A DNA stretch of 64,000 nucleotides from Purpureocillium takamizusanense (Eukaryota > Ascomycota > Sordariomycetes > Hypocreales > Ophiocordycipitaceae), in the NCBI RefSeq assembly GCF_022605165.1, contig NC_063071.1, positions 1,984,001 to 2,048,000 of the forward strand. The letters are read 5' to 3'. The translations under genes were made by a program, and so were the position numbers. The notes under the pieces are model-generated. The model had not been told where the DNA came from. It saw only the letters and a list, made by a program, of their open reading frames with translations, and did not search any database. Positions 12,730-23,280 of the stretch are shown one piece after another. Every line of letters begins with the position of its first letter. Within the stretch, counting starts at the first letter, position 1.

Positions 12730-12998
12730 ATGGATTCCATCAAGCAGGGCGCCAACTACGTCTCCGAGACGGTCCAGAAGGCCGCTCAGGGCACCTCCAA
12801 GGAGGCCAACAAGGAGGTTGCCAAGGACTCCAACGCCCCCATCGGCACTCGGTATGTTCATGCCACGGAGTCGTTCAGACGGGACAGAACTCAGTACTAA
12901 CGTGCACCAGCGCCTCCGCCGCCAAGGACGCCCTCGGTGACAAGGCCAGCGAGTCCAAGCACGACGCCAAGGCTGAGGCCCACAAGCAGCAGATCTAA
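12730..12998 (+). CDS. grg-1: Glucose-repressible protein GRG1/CCG1-like
   Basis: Join(12730..12851, 12911..12998), 69 aa, close to the ~71 aa of the Neurospora protein. The peptide starts MDSIKQGANYVSETVQ and ends AKAEAHKQQI. It is hydrophilic, Lys/Ala/Glu-rich and predicted largely helical or disordered. Members of this family are among the most abundant fungal mRNAs under glucose limitation, stress and clock control. Their molecular role is unknown. The 59-nt intron has a GTATGT donor, an ACTAAC branch point and a CACCAG acceptor and splits an Arg codon. The TATA box and a long A/C-rich leader without upstream ATG suggest high expression. Confidence 0.95.
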
Positions 12999-13202
12999 GC
13001 AGCTCATGCCGACTCACGAGTACGGAATGAGGTGACGGCGACCTGTCGTGTTGGTGTTGGACGGGAGGAACGAAAGAGCAGTTGTAATGATTGCGCCACA
13101 AATACCCCTAAATAGCTCCCAATCCATTGGTATCGACAAACTTGTACTTTTGCCCGTGTGACCCATTATTACCTGTGATACCGAGCATCATCGCACTGTA
13201 CC

Positions 13203-13215
13203 TTTTTTTTTTTTT
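13203..13215 (+). repeat. Poly-T tract (T13)
   Basis: Homopolymer of 13 T between the convergent GRG1 and EBP genes, probably part of the 3' end region of one or both. Confidence 0.8.
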
Positions 13216-13259
13216 GTGAAGCGTCATGTTACACCCTTCTTACACGAGGGAGTGCCTAC

Positions 13260-14111
13260 TCAGACATTCTTTTTCGCTGCTCGCGCGGCAAACGCGCTAG
13301 AAATGTCGCTGAATCCGTACCACGCGGCGTAGAGGGGGATAAAGACCCACAGCATGTTGAAGAAGACGAGGTACACCCACATGTACATGAAGTTGCTGCC
13401 GTCAAGGTTGATGTTGCCCGTCAGCCACTCGGGGCAGAACGTCATGAAGCCGCCGTACAGCTCGCACGTGGCCAGCACGATCATCCAGACGCTGGCCTTG
13501 GGGTCGCGGCGCGCGATGAGGTAGCATATGTACACGGCGAGCGGCCCGTCGAAGAAGACGGTCAACAGCTCGAGGCTGATGACGCCCTGTGGATGTAGAG
13601 TCAGCACACACTCTCAGGGAAGAGAAAAGAAGATGTTTGAGCGACAGCGATGTGCCGCCAGCAGCCGAGCCGATCAAACCGGGAGGTGGATTTATCGTAC
13701 CAGATCTGCACCAGCCCAGCGGCGGTCCGCGCGCGCATACACCATCCACAGCTGCGCAAAGGGGTTCGCCCCGCCGGCCTGGGGCCCGTAGATGCGGCGG
13801 TCCTCATGGCCGAGGAAGTTGTACGGCGTGGGGACGAGCGACGCGAGGTCGGCGATGGGGGAGGACGAGTCGCCGGCTTCGAGGTAGGAGAAGAAGCAGT
13901 GGTAGAGGAAGCTACCCTCGAGGATAAAGTGGCACAGGGCGTCGGCGAGGTGCCAGATGAAGAGGAAGCGCAGGGCAGCCGAGGTGGCGGGCGCGAGGAC
14001 GGCGCGCGACGCGGTGTAGGCAGCGAGGACAATAGCGACGGTGGAGAGGAGGGAGATGATGGTGGTGGTGTCGAACAGGTCGGGCGGGAGGGAGGACGCG
14101 TCAAAGGCCAT
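13260..14111 (-). CDS. EBP (emopamil-binding/EXPERA) family protein, sterol delta8-delta7 isomerase-like
   Basis: Complement(13260..13586, 13701..14111), 245 aa, similar in length to EBP of animals and plants. EBP moves the sterol double bond from C8 to C7 in the ER. Four to five membrane spans are seen. The signature HFILEGSF carries the His and Glu that act in the EBP pocket. QLWMVYARADRRW, ELLTVFFDGPLAVYICY and ATCELYGGFMTFCPEW follow in family order, then a C-terminal FFNMLWVFIPLY span. The 114-nt intron has a weak donor (GTACGA) and a CCACAG acceptor and joins ADL to GVISLE in phase 0. Fungal ergosterol synthesis normally uses the unrelated ERG2 for this step, so the substrate here is uncertain. 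Confidence 0.87.
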
Positions 14112-14544
14112 GGCGGCGGCGGCGGTGGTGTTGGTTAGTGGCGACTCTGGTTTGGCCGTCGTCGTCAGGTTGTCAGTGTCGAAGTCGAAGTCGAAGCCGT
14201 CTCAAGCTGTCCATTCGCTTTCAAGACGGACGGGGAGCGCCAGGGGTAGCTCGGGAGATGGGGAAACATGGGAGCTCAGCGAGGATGGCATGGGGTGCGG
14301 GCGGCACCTCTACGGTGAGGCGGATGGATCCATGGATACCTGCGCTGTCCAGCTGCCAGTCGCTGTGCCGCAGTGGGGCAGCCTCATCTCAGCTCCTCAA
14401 CGCGCTCACGGTTTCTCGTGAAAGTCGACAATCAATCAATTATGCCACGGCTGGCACGGACGGGAAAAGGAAGAAAGATCAGGATGCGATTCAGGCAGAG
14501 GGAATGTTGCAGCAGGCAAAAGAGCAAAAAAGAAAAAAAAGAAT
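14112..14544. other. Upstream region of the EBP gene
   Basis: No gene seen. The A-rich block at 14526-14540 reads as oligo-T on the minus strand just downstream of the tRNA and is its likely RNA polymerase III terminator. Confidence 0.5.
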
Positions 14545-14625
14545 CGACAGAGACAGGATTCGAACCTGTGAGGCCGAAGCCATATGATTTCTAGTCATAC
14601 CCATTAACCACTCTGGCACTCTGCC
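14545..14625 (-). tRNA. tRNA-Ser(AGA)
   Basis: Read on the minus strand, the 5' arm GGCAGAG pairs with CTCTGTC at the 3' end (one G-U), with discriminator G at 14545. The A box GTGGTTAATGG and B box GGTTCGAATCC are present. The anticodon stem TGA/TCA encloses loop CTAGAAA, giving anticodon AGA. A class II variable arm (GGCTTCGGCC) marks it as tRNA-Ser. No intron. Oligo-T lies directly downstream on the minus strand. Confidence 0.95.
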
Positions 14626-15041
14626 CTAGAGGTGATGAGTACACCCGTAGCGGGGTCCCATGCTGATGGAAAAGATGGCGCAATCTTTTACTATCAAGGC
14701 TCTGCATTTTCTAGGCTAGTTTAGGCGGCAACCGGCGGGGCCGAGTGGGGCCGGGCTCCCGGATCCGATGCATGGCGGCCGGCCGTGTGCAACATGGAGC
14801 ACAACGTCAGAGCATTAGAAGAAATGAGCACGGAATCCCGTGAGGTTTTATGTGTGCTTCTCTCTCTCTCAGGTAACTCGCTGACCCATGCGCCGTTGGC
14901 ATACCCTTGCCATGTTCATCTGCGCGTCTATAAAAGACTCGGGCGATTCTCATCGGACGAGGCACAGAACACACCGCCTCCCAGCGCCGTCCCCTCCTCC
15001 CCCTCCTCCTCCTTCTTCCTCATCTTCCGTTTCTTCCTCCT
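14626..15041. other. Intergenic region between the tRNA and the chromate transporter
   Basis: No gene seen. It contains a TATA-like module at 14928-14945 (+ strand) followed by a CT-rich tract at 14980-15045 that points into the 3' end of the minus-strand transporter gene; described in the findings. Confidence 0.5.
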
Positions 15042-17081
15042 TCACCGCGACACGACCGCGTACCACAGCAACCCCAGCACCGCGCCCGCCACAATCGCCA
15101 CCGGGGGCCGCACGCCAAACCACGCGCCGCCGACGTAGCTCCCCGCCGCGACGGCCGCCCACCAGGGCTCGTCCCCGAGCGCCGCCCCGGCCTGCGCCCC
15201 GGCGTCCACCCGGCCCATCTGCCACAGCCGGTACACCGCCGTGAACACCAGCCCCACAGCCCCGGCGTTGACCCCGCGCAGCAGCGACCGCACCCACCGC
15301 CGCCCGCGCGCCGCGCCCCAGACCCCCGTCATGGCGTGCACCAGCACCAGCCCGGGCAGGAAGATGCCCACGAAGCCAATGGCCGCGCCCGCCAGCCCGT
15401 TGCCGCCGCCGCCGCCGCCGTTTGTGCCTCTTCCATGTCCATCTCCATACTTGTCCTGCCCCTGCCCCTGACCCTGACCTGGACCGTGATGGGCGTGGGC
15501 GAGCCCCCCCAGGTACACGGCAAAGTTAAAGTTGGGCCCCGGAAACGCCTGGATCAGCGCCAGGCCGATGAGGAAGTCGCGCGGGCTGACCCAGCCCTCG
15601 GCGACAATGTACTCGCGCAGCAGCGGCACCACGACGGGCCCGCCGCCGAAGATGACGGTGCCCGCGAGGTACATGTTGGCGAAGAGGCGGAAGAGCAGCG
15701 GCTGCGCCGGCTTGAGCGCGCCGCGCGCCACCATGACGGCCGCAAAGGACGCGAAGAAGGCCGCCGCGAGCGCCAGCCCCGTCTTCCAGCTCGTGTTGTG
15801 GAGGCGCCGCCCCGGGGGCACGACGCGTGGGGGCGGCGGCTCCTCTCCCTCGTCTGCTTCGCCTTGTTCCCGTCGGTGTTGCTGCTGCTGCTGCTGCTGT
15901 TGATGTTGATGGCCCAACTCAGTCTCCCCAGGGTCCGCGTCCGTCCCCCCTCCTCGGCTCCTCACCCTCCTCCACGCACCCGCCTCGTACCGCAGCGGGC
16001 GGTGCACCCACCTATAGTCGTGCGCCACGGCCGCCGCGCCCGCCAACGCCATGAGCAGCGGAAAGTACCACAGCGCGTTGTGCAGCAAGCCCGCCGCGGC
16101 GGCGAGGAAGACGAGCGCGCGGCTGAGGCGGTCCGTGATGGCCTGCCCGGCGAGCTGCACCGCCGCCAGCGCGATGATGCCCACCGTCGCGGCGTTGAGG
16201 CCCGACAGCAGCGCGTACGCCGGCCCGGGGAGCGCCTCGCCGACGTTGGACACGCCCACTGACAGTGCGTACATGCCTGCCGCGCCGGGGAGGCTGCCGC
16301 GCCGATGTCAGCCGGAGGAGAACAATACATGTAATGGCCGTGTGGAGTGTTACGGCCCCTGGGGGGTCTTGGCTCGTACGGACCTCCAGATAAAGAAGCC
16401 AGCCACGGCGGGCACGAGCCCTAGATGCAGCAGCAACACGCAGTACAGCATCTTGGTGCTCGCCGGTCCGGACAGCGCCTGGCACACGCTGAACAGCTCC
16501 TGGTACTGCCCGTGGCATCAGCGTGAAACTGCTCCCTCCCATTCACACACGCCTCGTCTTCTTCTTCAAAGGCAGGCAGCACTCACCACCTGCTCGTCCA
16601 CCCACCCGAGCTTCGTCACAAACTTGTCGTAAAACTACGCACGCACGCCCATAGTCAGCTGTTGTGTTTGCCCACTGTTGCTATTTCTTCTTCGCCTGCC
16701 CTCAGTCGTCCGTTTCGGCAGCGACGCCGTCCGGTCCCGGCCCCACACACGGCGCCGCGTGAAGCCGGACCGGCCGGCCGAACCGGCCCGCCCTGTACTG
16801 AGCGGCCCAGACAGAGAGACAGCCAAGATACGGGGGCAAAGCAAAGAAAAGGCAAGAAAAAAACTCACAAGCTTGAAATGCACGGGTGGCCCGCCAAACG
16901 CCGTCAAGCCCAGGTGCCATGTCTCGCGCACTGTCGTCCACAGCCGCGCGCCCAAGTCCGTCGTCGCACCGGCTGTTGGAGAGGGCCGCGACGACCGGTG
17001 CAGCCGCAAGTGCGAAGGAAGACGCTCCAAGCGGCGCAGCAGCCATGGCGGCAGCGCGCGGAGCCCTTGCCCGACGGTCAT
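15042..17081 (-). CDS. Chromate ion transporter (CHR family)
   Basis: Complement(15042..16293, 16384..16505, 16587..16634, 16869..17081), 544 aa. CHR proteins transport chromate and perhaps related anions across the plasma membrane. In bacteria they give chromate resistance. In filamentous fungi both import and efflux roles have been discussed. This is the two-domain long form. The N-half carries LGLTAFGGPPVHFK, FYDKFVTKLGWVDEQ and QALSGPASTKML. The C-half carries GTVIFGGGPVVVPLL, VSPRDFLIGLALIQAFPGPNFNFAVYLGG and GFVGIFLPGLVLVH. The linker between halves holds a polyQ/acidic stretch, and a Gly-rich insert follows the AFPGP motif. All junctions keep frame; one internal exon is only 48 nt (16 codons). 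The third donor (GTCCGT) is unusual but gives the family-like IWSLPGAAGM. Confidence 0.92.
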
Positions 17082-17799
17082 TGCGTCTCAAGTCCCTCCT
17101 CCGTCCTTGTCTCTATCCGTCGCCCAGCCTGTCTTCTATCTACTCCGTAATTTACGCGCCCTATCTCTCTTGGTCTCCCTGTGTCTATCCAGCCGGGCGG
17201 CGTCCGTATTACTTTTCCTAGAGGGGTGGGGGAGGAGGGCGGTGGTGCGCGATCCTCGTCGGCAGCCATGCAGTGGTTGATGGACGGACGGATGGATGTA
17301 TGAATGGATGGTTGCTTGGCTTGGGGGACAGTCTGCGGCAAAAGTCGCGGTTTTAATACTCCCAGCTCGATGCGCGCCCGTAGCACCGTTCACCAACTTC
17401 CTGGACCATCGCTTCGGCTCGTCGGGGAGGCAAGCCATTCCAGGGCCCAATTGCGCCATCGCCAGGCCACACGGAGGCCGCGCTTGAACCACTTGTGGCT
17501 TGGTGCCAAGCGTGCTACTGTTCGCCTCGTCAGCGCGGTGAGAGAGTAACGGACATGAACGATTCAGGAGCATGGTTGCTCGGTCGTTGCTTCTGCTACT
17601 ATGCGCAAGACGGGACTTGTGGCGCGCACATGAGCCTTTCCTCCTCTGCGTGTTGACATGGCCGGTTCTAGATGAAGTAAAGATCTAGATAACTAGCCAC
17701 CATCCGTAAGTATCAAAGACGCCATAAGTCACAGCAGCACCCGCCGACACCAACGCCTCGAACAATGCGACACGCCCCTACCGTTTACCGCCTGCGCGT
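17082..17799. other. Intergenic region between chromate transporter and NAD kinase
   Basis: No gene seen. Both flanking genes are on the minus strand, so this is the promoter of the transporter and the 3' side of the NAD kinase. Confidence 0.5.
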
Positions 17800-19645
17800 C
17801 TACTTGTCCCACTCCTTGAACCCCTTTTGCTTCTGTCTCGTGTTCCAGCCCAGCTTGCCACTGATGCTGTTGACCCAGTCCTCGCTCCGCCGGCCCTCGG
17901 CCTGTACCGACGCAAAAGGATAACGGCTGGCGCTGATTGTGACATAGTCACCGCGCTGCAGCTCGACGCGCTCGCGCCCGTCGAAGCTGGCCCAGGACGC
18001 CGTCCGCGCATCGTACGGCACCCCCACACGCAGCACGATCGTGTCCGGGAGCACAATGGGCCGAAACGACAGCGTGTGCGGGCAGATGGACGTCACCAGC
18101 ATCACCGGGTTCTCCGGGTGGCATAGCGATCCGCCCGCCGCCAGGTTGTAGGCCGTCGAGCCCGTCGGCGTCGAAACGCATATGCCGTCGGCGAGCACCG
18201 ACGTGAAGTGCTCGTCGTCACCGAAGATTTCAGTATACGACATGGCTGCGCAGTCACTCATCAGTCTCGCTTCTCGCGTCCTGGACCGGACGCCATGACT
18301 TACTTGGATTGGGTCCCCGATCCACCACAATCTCATTCAGAATCTCAAACGTCCCGTCTGGCCGGTGCGTGTGCGCGTCTTCCCTCTCTTCACCGATGAG
18401 CTCCTCCACGAGGTCCCTGCGGCTGTGGCGCTCTTCTTCGTCCTCGTCAGAGTTCTCGGGCGACAGTTTCCTTCTCCTGACGCTCCTCATCACGGTACCC
18501 TCGAAGCGTAGCCGCAGGCTCACCGTCACGCCCTTGGTAAAGGCCGATGTCAGGATGGGCTTGTACTCGGCAAAGTCAAATTTGGTAAGGAAGCCAAGGC
18601 TACCAAGCGAAAAGCTCAAGACGGGCGGCACGATGCGCTGAAACAGCCAGCTCGCGTATAGCACGGTGCCGTCGCCGCCGAGCGTGATGACAAAGTCAAA
18701 GGTGTGCGGCCTCGTCTTGCATATTTTCTCGTCCCAGTAGCGCAGGCGATGCGATAGCGATGCGCGCGCAGCAGCGACATCATCGCCGCCGCCGCCGCCG
18801 CCCCGCCGCTCCGCGTGCTGGTGGGCAACCTCGTCGAGGAGGCCGGCAACGTCAAACTTCTTATTGGTGCGGAGCTTGTCCTCGACGTAGACGACGTACT
18901 CGACGTCTCTGTCGGCATCGAGGAGCCAGCGGGTCAGCTCGCGGGTCTTGGGGACGAGGTCCTGGTCGTAAATCTTGGTGATGAGGAAGATGGTCTTGAC
19001 GTTGATGCGGATGCGCATGGTGCTCAGCCGCCTGCTCAGCTCGCGGACGCCCCAAGCCATGTCGCTGAGCTGCTTCTTGGTGAGCATCCGGCTGTGCACC
19101 TCGTCGCGGGTCTGTGTGAGGTCGAGCTCGGACATGGTCTTGGTCATCTCGCGGGTCCAGGCCTGCTGGTCGGGCTGGCCGGTGACGTCCTTTTCGAGGC
19201 TCGTAGGGTCGACCATGGCGCGGGAATGCCGGCGCTCGTGCTTGGGCTCGACGAGGGCGTCGAGGTCCTTGTCCCGCGCGAGCCTAGCGCTGCCATTCTC
19301 GCTAGCATAGTCCGTGGCGTTGGCGACTTTGGGGTGGGCGAGAAAGTGCCGGTCGTCAGCATCCCCATCCTTGTTCTTGGAGCGGCGCTGGGAGGCGAGG
19401 AATTGATGCACGATGCACTGGTCGCGGCGGTTGTTGGTACGCACGGCGACGGGCACGGCGGCCTCGGAGGACACGAGGGAGCTCTTGCGGCGGTAAGGGT
19501 TGCCCGGGTCGAAGGTGACCTCGAGGGCGTTGGAATCCTCCTCGCCGCCACAGTCGTCTGAGGGTCCGTCGGCGGCGTCGAGGACAAAGGTAGCATGCTT
19601 CTCATGGCCGCGCGCCTTGGGGGGGTCGGCGTCTGGCCCGTCCAT
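17800..19645 (-). CDS. NAD kinase (ATP-NAD kinase)
   Basis: Complement(17800..18245, 18304..19645), 595 aa. NAD kinase phosphorylates NAD+ to NADP+, supplying NADPH metabolism. The catalytic core is in the C-terminal two thirds: TLGGDGTVLYASWLF (GGDGT at about 323), SLGSLGFLTKF, LNEIVVDRGPNP (NE at about 437) and DGICVSTPTGSTAYNLAAGG. The Gly/Asp motif and GSTAYNLAAGG are diagnostic. The 58-nt intron has a GTAAGT donor and a GCGCAG acceptor and joins GPNP to TMSYTEIFGDDEHF. The N-terminal ~200 residues are polar and low in conservation, as in cytosolic Utr1-type enzymes. No clear mitochondrial presequence is visible. An acidic, Arg-rich loop (residues ~395-425) is inserted before the NE motif. 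Confidence 0.95.
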
Positions 19646-20647
19646 TGCGGCGGCGCAGCAGCGTTATGTTACCGTTTCGGTTGCGTCGATGTTTGCGCGG
19701 GCCGCGAGATGTTTGTGCGATGCGATGCGATGCGATGCGGGCAGGGATAGATCTGGATGGCGATGCCCGCCTATGCGCGTCCACCAGCAGTAGTCGCTCT
19801 GCACGTTGGCAATGCAGCTCCCGGTCGAGTCGGAGTCGTCGTATCTCGTGCGGACCGAATCGTTCGCAGCACTCGACTGCAACCCTTTGGATGAAGAGAT
19901 GCAAAGTGGATGTGCGGAAGCCACGGCACGGATGTCTGTTATTAGCTTGTCGAGGCCGCGGCTAGTTGGGAGGCGTGCGACGCAGCGGCTTCACCCAGCA
20001 AGTGGCCTGTGGCTTCCGAAGGTTAAATCGAGACGCGGGGCGAGGGGAGCTTGGAGGGGCGACGATGGCGGCGGTAGTGGCGGACGGATTGGCGTCTCTG
20101 GTTCCGACTAATAAGTTTCATGGCAGTCACGGAGAAAATGGCTCCATGTCAGCGCCTTGCTCTCTCACAGTGTTTAGCGCACACGCCAGTGATGCGGTTC
20201 TGACGCCCGCCATCTTTACACGCTATCCCTCTTTTTTTGGTCTCCTCGAAGCAAGTTCAAGCGCTGGATTCCACGGCTGGAACGTCTGCCCGAGCTCGAG
20301 TGCGGCAAAGTGGAGGTGCCTGGGCCGACATGCTCGGTTGACGTCATGCGTCTTGTCCTATATACCTAGGTAGTTACTGTACAACTACCGATAGGGCTCC
20401 GTTCCAATGTGTGATAAGGCAACGTTTAGACTAACGGGGCAGCTACTCCCGCGTGCACCTTCCCTTGGACGACGTCCACCGCACTCTGTATTTGCAAAGC
20501 AGCCTGCGCGGCATACCTCTACTGGTACTAGGTACTAAGATGCCTAAATACATTTACTTCGTACGAAGTAGGCTATGGTTCAGATTCCCCAGCTCCTCAG
20601 GGTGAACATCGACCTCCTCTCGACCAGACACCACCCCCCTTTGCATA
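19646..20647. other. Intergenic region upstream of NAD kinase
   Basis: No gene seen. It contains a small ATGCG tandem (about 19716-19740) and a CCTAGGTAG/GTACTAGGTACTAAG-type segment (20365-20545). Promoter of the NAD kinase and 3' side of the MFS gene. Confidence 0.5.
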
Positions 20648-22206
20648 TCAAATCACCACCCCCCATCGCCAGCCCGTCCTGGCAACCCTCGCAGCGAGCA
20701 CGCCCGTTGTGCCCGCAAGCAGAAAGGCCCCGGCATACGCCTTCAGTCCCGCCAGGCCGTTGGGGCCCTCGAGGATGGCCCCGGCAATCGGGGCGGCCGC
20801 AAGTCCGCCAATAGACGCCCCCAAGTTCGTGATGCCGTTTCGGTACCCGATCTCGTCAAGCGGACACTCATGTCCCACGAGCGCCAGCAAGAGGGCAATG
20901 TAGGCCCCGGAAAACAGACCGAACAACACTGCAAAGGCAATGGTGCTGCCCATGCCTACCCCCGGTATCCACAGGGCAAGGACGAGGACACCACCCACGT
21001 ACGACATCACGATGAAGACGTTGAACCGACCCAGTCTGTCTCCAGTAAATCCAGACACAAGGCGACCGACGAGGCTGTGCTGATGGTCAGAGGCAGAGAG
21101 CCCATCTTCTTCACAGACAGCCCACTCACCTAGAGCCGTTGAAAAACGCCACCAAATTGTTAGCCATCGGTTTGGCAAGGCCGGCTCGGATCGCCGCTGT
21201 CGGGAGGAAGCTGATGGGCGTGTAGTGACCGAACGGTACCAGAGACAACCCCACAAGAAGAAGCACGAATGGTAACTCTCGAAACGGTTTCGCCATGAGT
21301 CTCGTGTTGAGTTGGCCTCTCTTCGGGATGCCTTGCCTAAGTCGAATAAAGACGTTCGCCACGGAGAGCAACGCCGCAATGAGAAACGCCCCGATCCGCA
21401 TCGCCCATGCGTAGCCGGCGCTGCTAATCAGCCTGCTGAGCATGATGGGCAAGACGACGCCACCGACGCTGGAACCCGTCGCCAGCACGCCGAATGCGAG
21501 GCCGCGGCGACGGTCAAACCAACCGCTGACACAGCCGATGGTAGAGAGAAAGATGGCGGCAACTCCAAGCGCGCTACAGACACCCTGTGACAGCATGAAC
21601 TGGTAGTACCGGGATGATATCGAAGCCATCATCAGCCCCACGACGTGCAGGAGCGAGCCCACCATCAAGAGCGGCTGCGGCCCGTGCCTGTCAAAAATAC
21701 TACCGATTATGGGACCGAGCGCCGACATGAGGAAGAACTGCAATGCTGGAATCCAGGCAATCTGGCTCGCCGTATATTCGCGAAGCGGGCCCGCCTCGTA
21801 ATACTCCTGGAATATGCCGACACCTGTCCTCTCGTTGAGAAGAGCCCTCCACAGCGCAGTGGTCGAGCCCAGGCACAGACTCACTATTGATCCAGCCATA
21901 GCTGCAAAACGAGACACACCAAGCACCCAGGACGACTAGCCAGGCACGAGTGCCGCCGTCGACACCGATAGCGCTCGAATGGTCCGCAATGTCCTCGTTC
22001 GCACTGGTACACGAGTCCTCATGAATACGTTCAACCGTCTTTTCATCACAAGTAGCACCCGCCCCTGGTTCTTCGTCAACATTATCGGCATGTTTATGGG
22101 GCTGGTCCATAGAAGTGTACTCGATGGCGTTGCTGCATGACGATGTAGTGTCTTGATCAGGGGTTCGGTGAGCGCTCTTGTGAAGCCTCCGCTCGCACTT
22201 GTCCAT
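20648..22206 (-). CDS. MFS transporter, monocarboxylate (MCT/riboflavin-type) family
   Basis: Complement(20648..21074, 21130..21823, 21885..22206), 480 aa. Fungal MCT-like MFS proteins carry small organic acids or riboflavin, but substrates are rarely known. A hydrophilic acidic N-tail precedes the first span AWLVVLGAWCVSFCSYGWIN. The family stretch VGIFQEYYEAGPLREYTASQIAWI follows. Loop motifs GSIFDRHGPQPLL and GWFDRRRGLAFGV mark the first half, GSSLVGRLVSGFTGDRLGRFNV the second. About 12 spans are seen. Both introns (61 and 55 nt) use GTGAGT donors and restore frame. The start is uncertain: ATGs at 22350, 22206 and 22110 are all in frame. I chose 22206. Its promoter is shared divergently with the sugar kinase gene. 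Confidence 0.9.
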
Positions 22207-23280
22207 GGCCCTTGTACTGGGTATGGACGCAACGGTCCAAAGGCCACGGTCACATCTGGCAACCGTACGTGTCGAGTAAGGTGTCGTGCCCCTTTTCCTT
22301 AAAGCCTGTGAGGCGATCAACATTCGCTCTCTCGGAGATACGAGGGCCATGGAGCTCTCCCGCTACCTTCCCCTCTTCTTGAAATGATCATGTCTACTCT
22401 GTCCCTCGGCTCGCCTTTTCGAACTTGAACGCTTATGTCCGATTGGTGGTCCCCGCCGTGTTGGGTTGTCGCGTGAAGGCTCAATGGCGGAGGAAATCGG
22501 CCAACAAATTCTACGATCCAGCCAACGCAACAAGTTCGAGTGGCAGAACGCGTGTCGCGTCCCTCGCTTGCCGAAGCTCGGGCACCTAATAACGGAAGTA
22601 AAATGAATACGGCTCGACACTGGCAATGAACCGTAATGGTACGTCGACTGCTAGTACCCACTCTCTTGAAGTACAGAGTGATAGCAGAGCATGATCAGGG
22701 GAAGGGGGGGGGGGGGTTGTACAACGTTCCTATATTGCTCGGCCGGCGTATGATGCTACGGCAGACGACCTTTAATATATACTGCCAGGAAAGCCGCGGG
22801 GGGGGGGGGGTATTTGTCAAGGTGCGAGCCAGCTCCGGGTGAACCGACAGAGGAGAGAAGTCATGGAGCATGAGGACAGTCGAGTCTACGGGGAAGGGGT
22901 TCAAAACTCGTCTCAACAGGCCGAGTCCCAATATTTATGTACGCGAAACAGACTTTCCGTAGCACTGGTGTAAGACGAAGAAAATCCCATGGAAAAAGCC
23001 CCTTACCAAATCATCCAAGGCAAACAGCATCCCACAAAAGACGATGCCGTCTTGTCGGTGGCTCGAGGGAACGAACATCGGGGTGTAGGGTAGGTAGCCC
23101 GCGCGCTACCGTGGTCCGATGCCCGATCGTCCAACCTCCGACACCCGGCGCTCCGGAGCCGAACCCACTCCGCTCACTCATTTGCACGCCTACACGTCTA
23201 CACGTCGTCACGACTCACTCGCAAAACCCTTCCCGCTGCACATGCTCAGAGGAATTGGCTCGCCTCAAGACGCTGACACG
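22207..23280. other. Divergent intergenic region MFS / sugar kinase
   Basis: No gene seen. It contains two G13 homopolymers (22704-22716 and 22798-22810), described in the findings. Confidence 0.5.

Noticed and set aside
14881..15045. Possible small + strand gene after the TATA-like module
   Set aside because: The first ATG downstream is at about 15329 and lies antisense inside the transporter exon. Only the promoter-like signal is reported.
15336..16262. 308-codon + strand frame opposite the chromate transporter
   Set aside because: It is the antisense frame of a conserved multi-exon gene and has no domain signal.
18815..19561. 248-codon + strand frame opposite the NAD kinase
   Set aside because: Antisense shadow of the NAD kinase coding exon, rich in Val/Leu/Glu/Asp from reverse-complemented codons.
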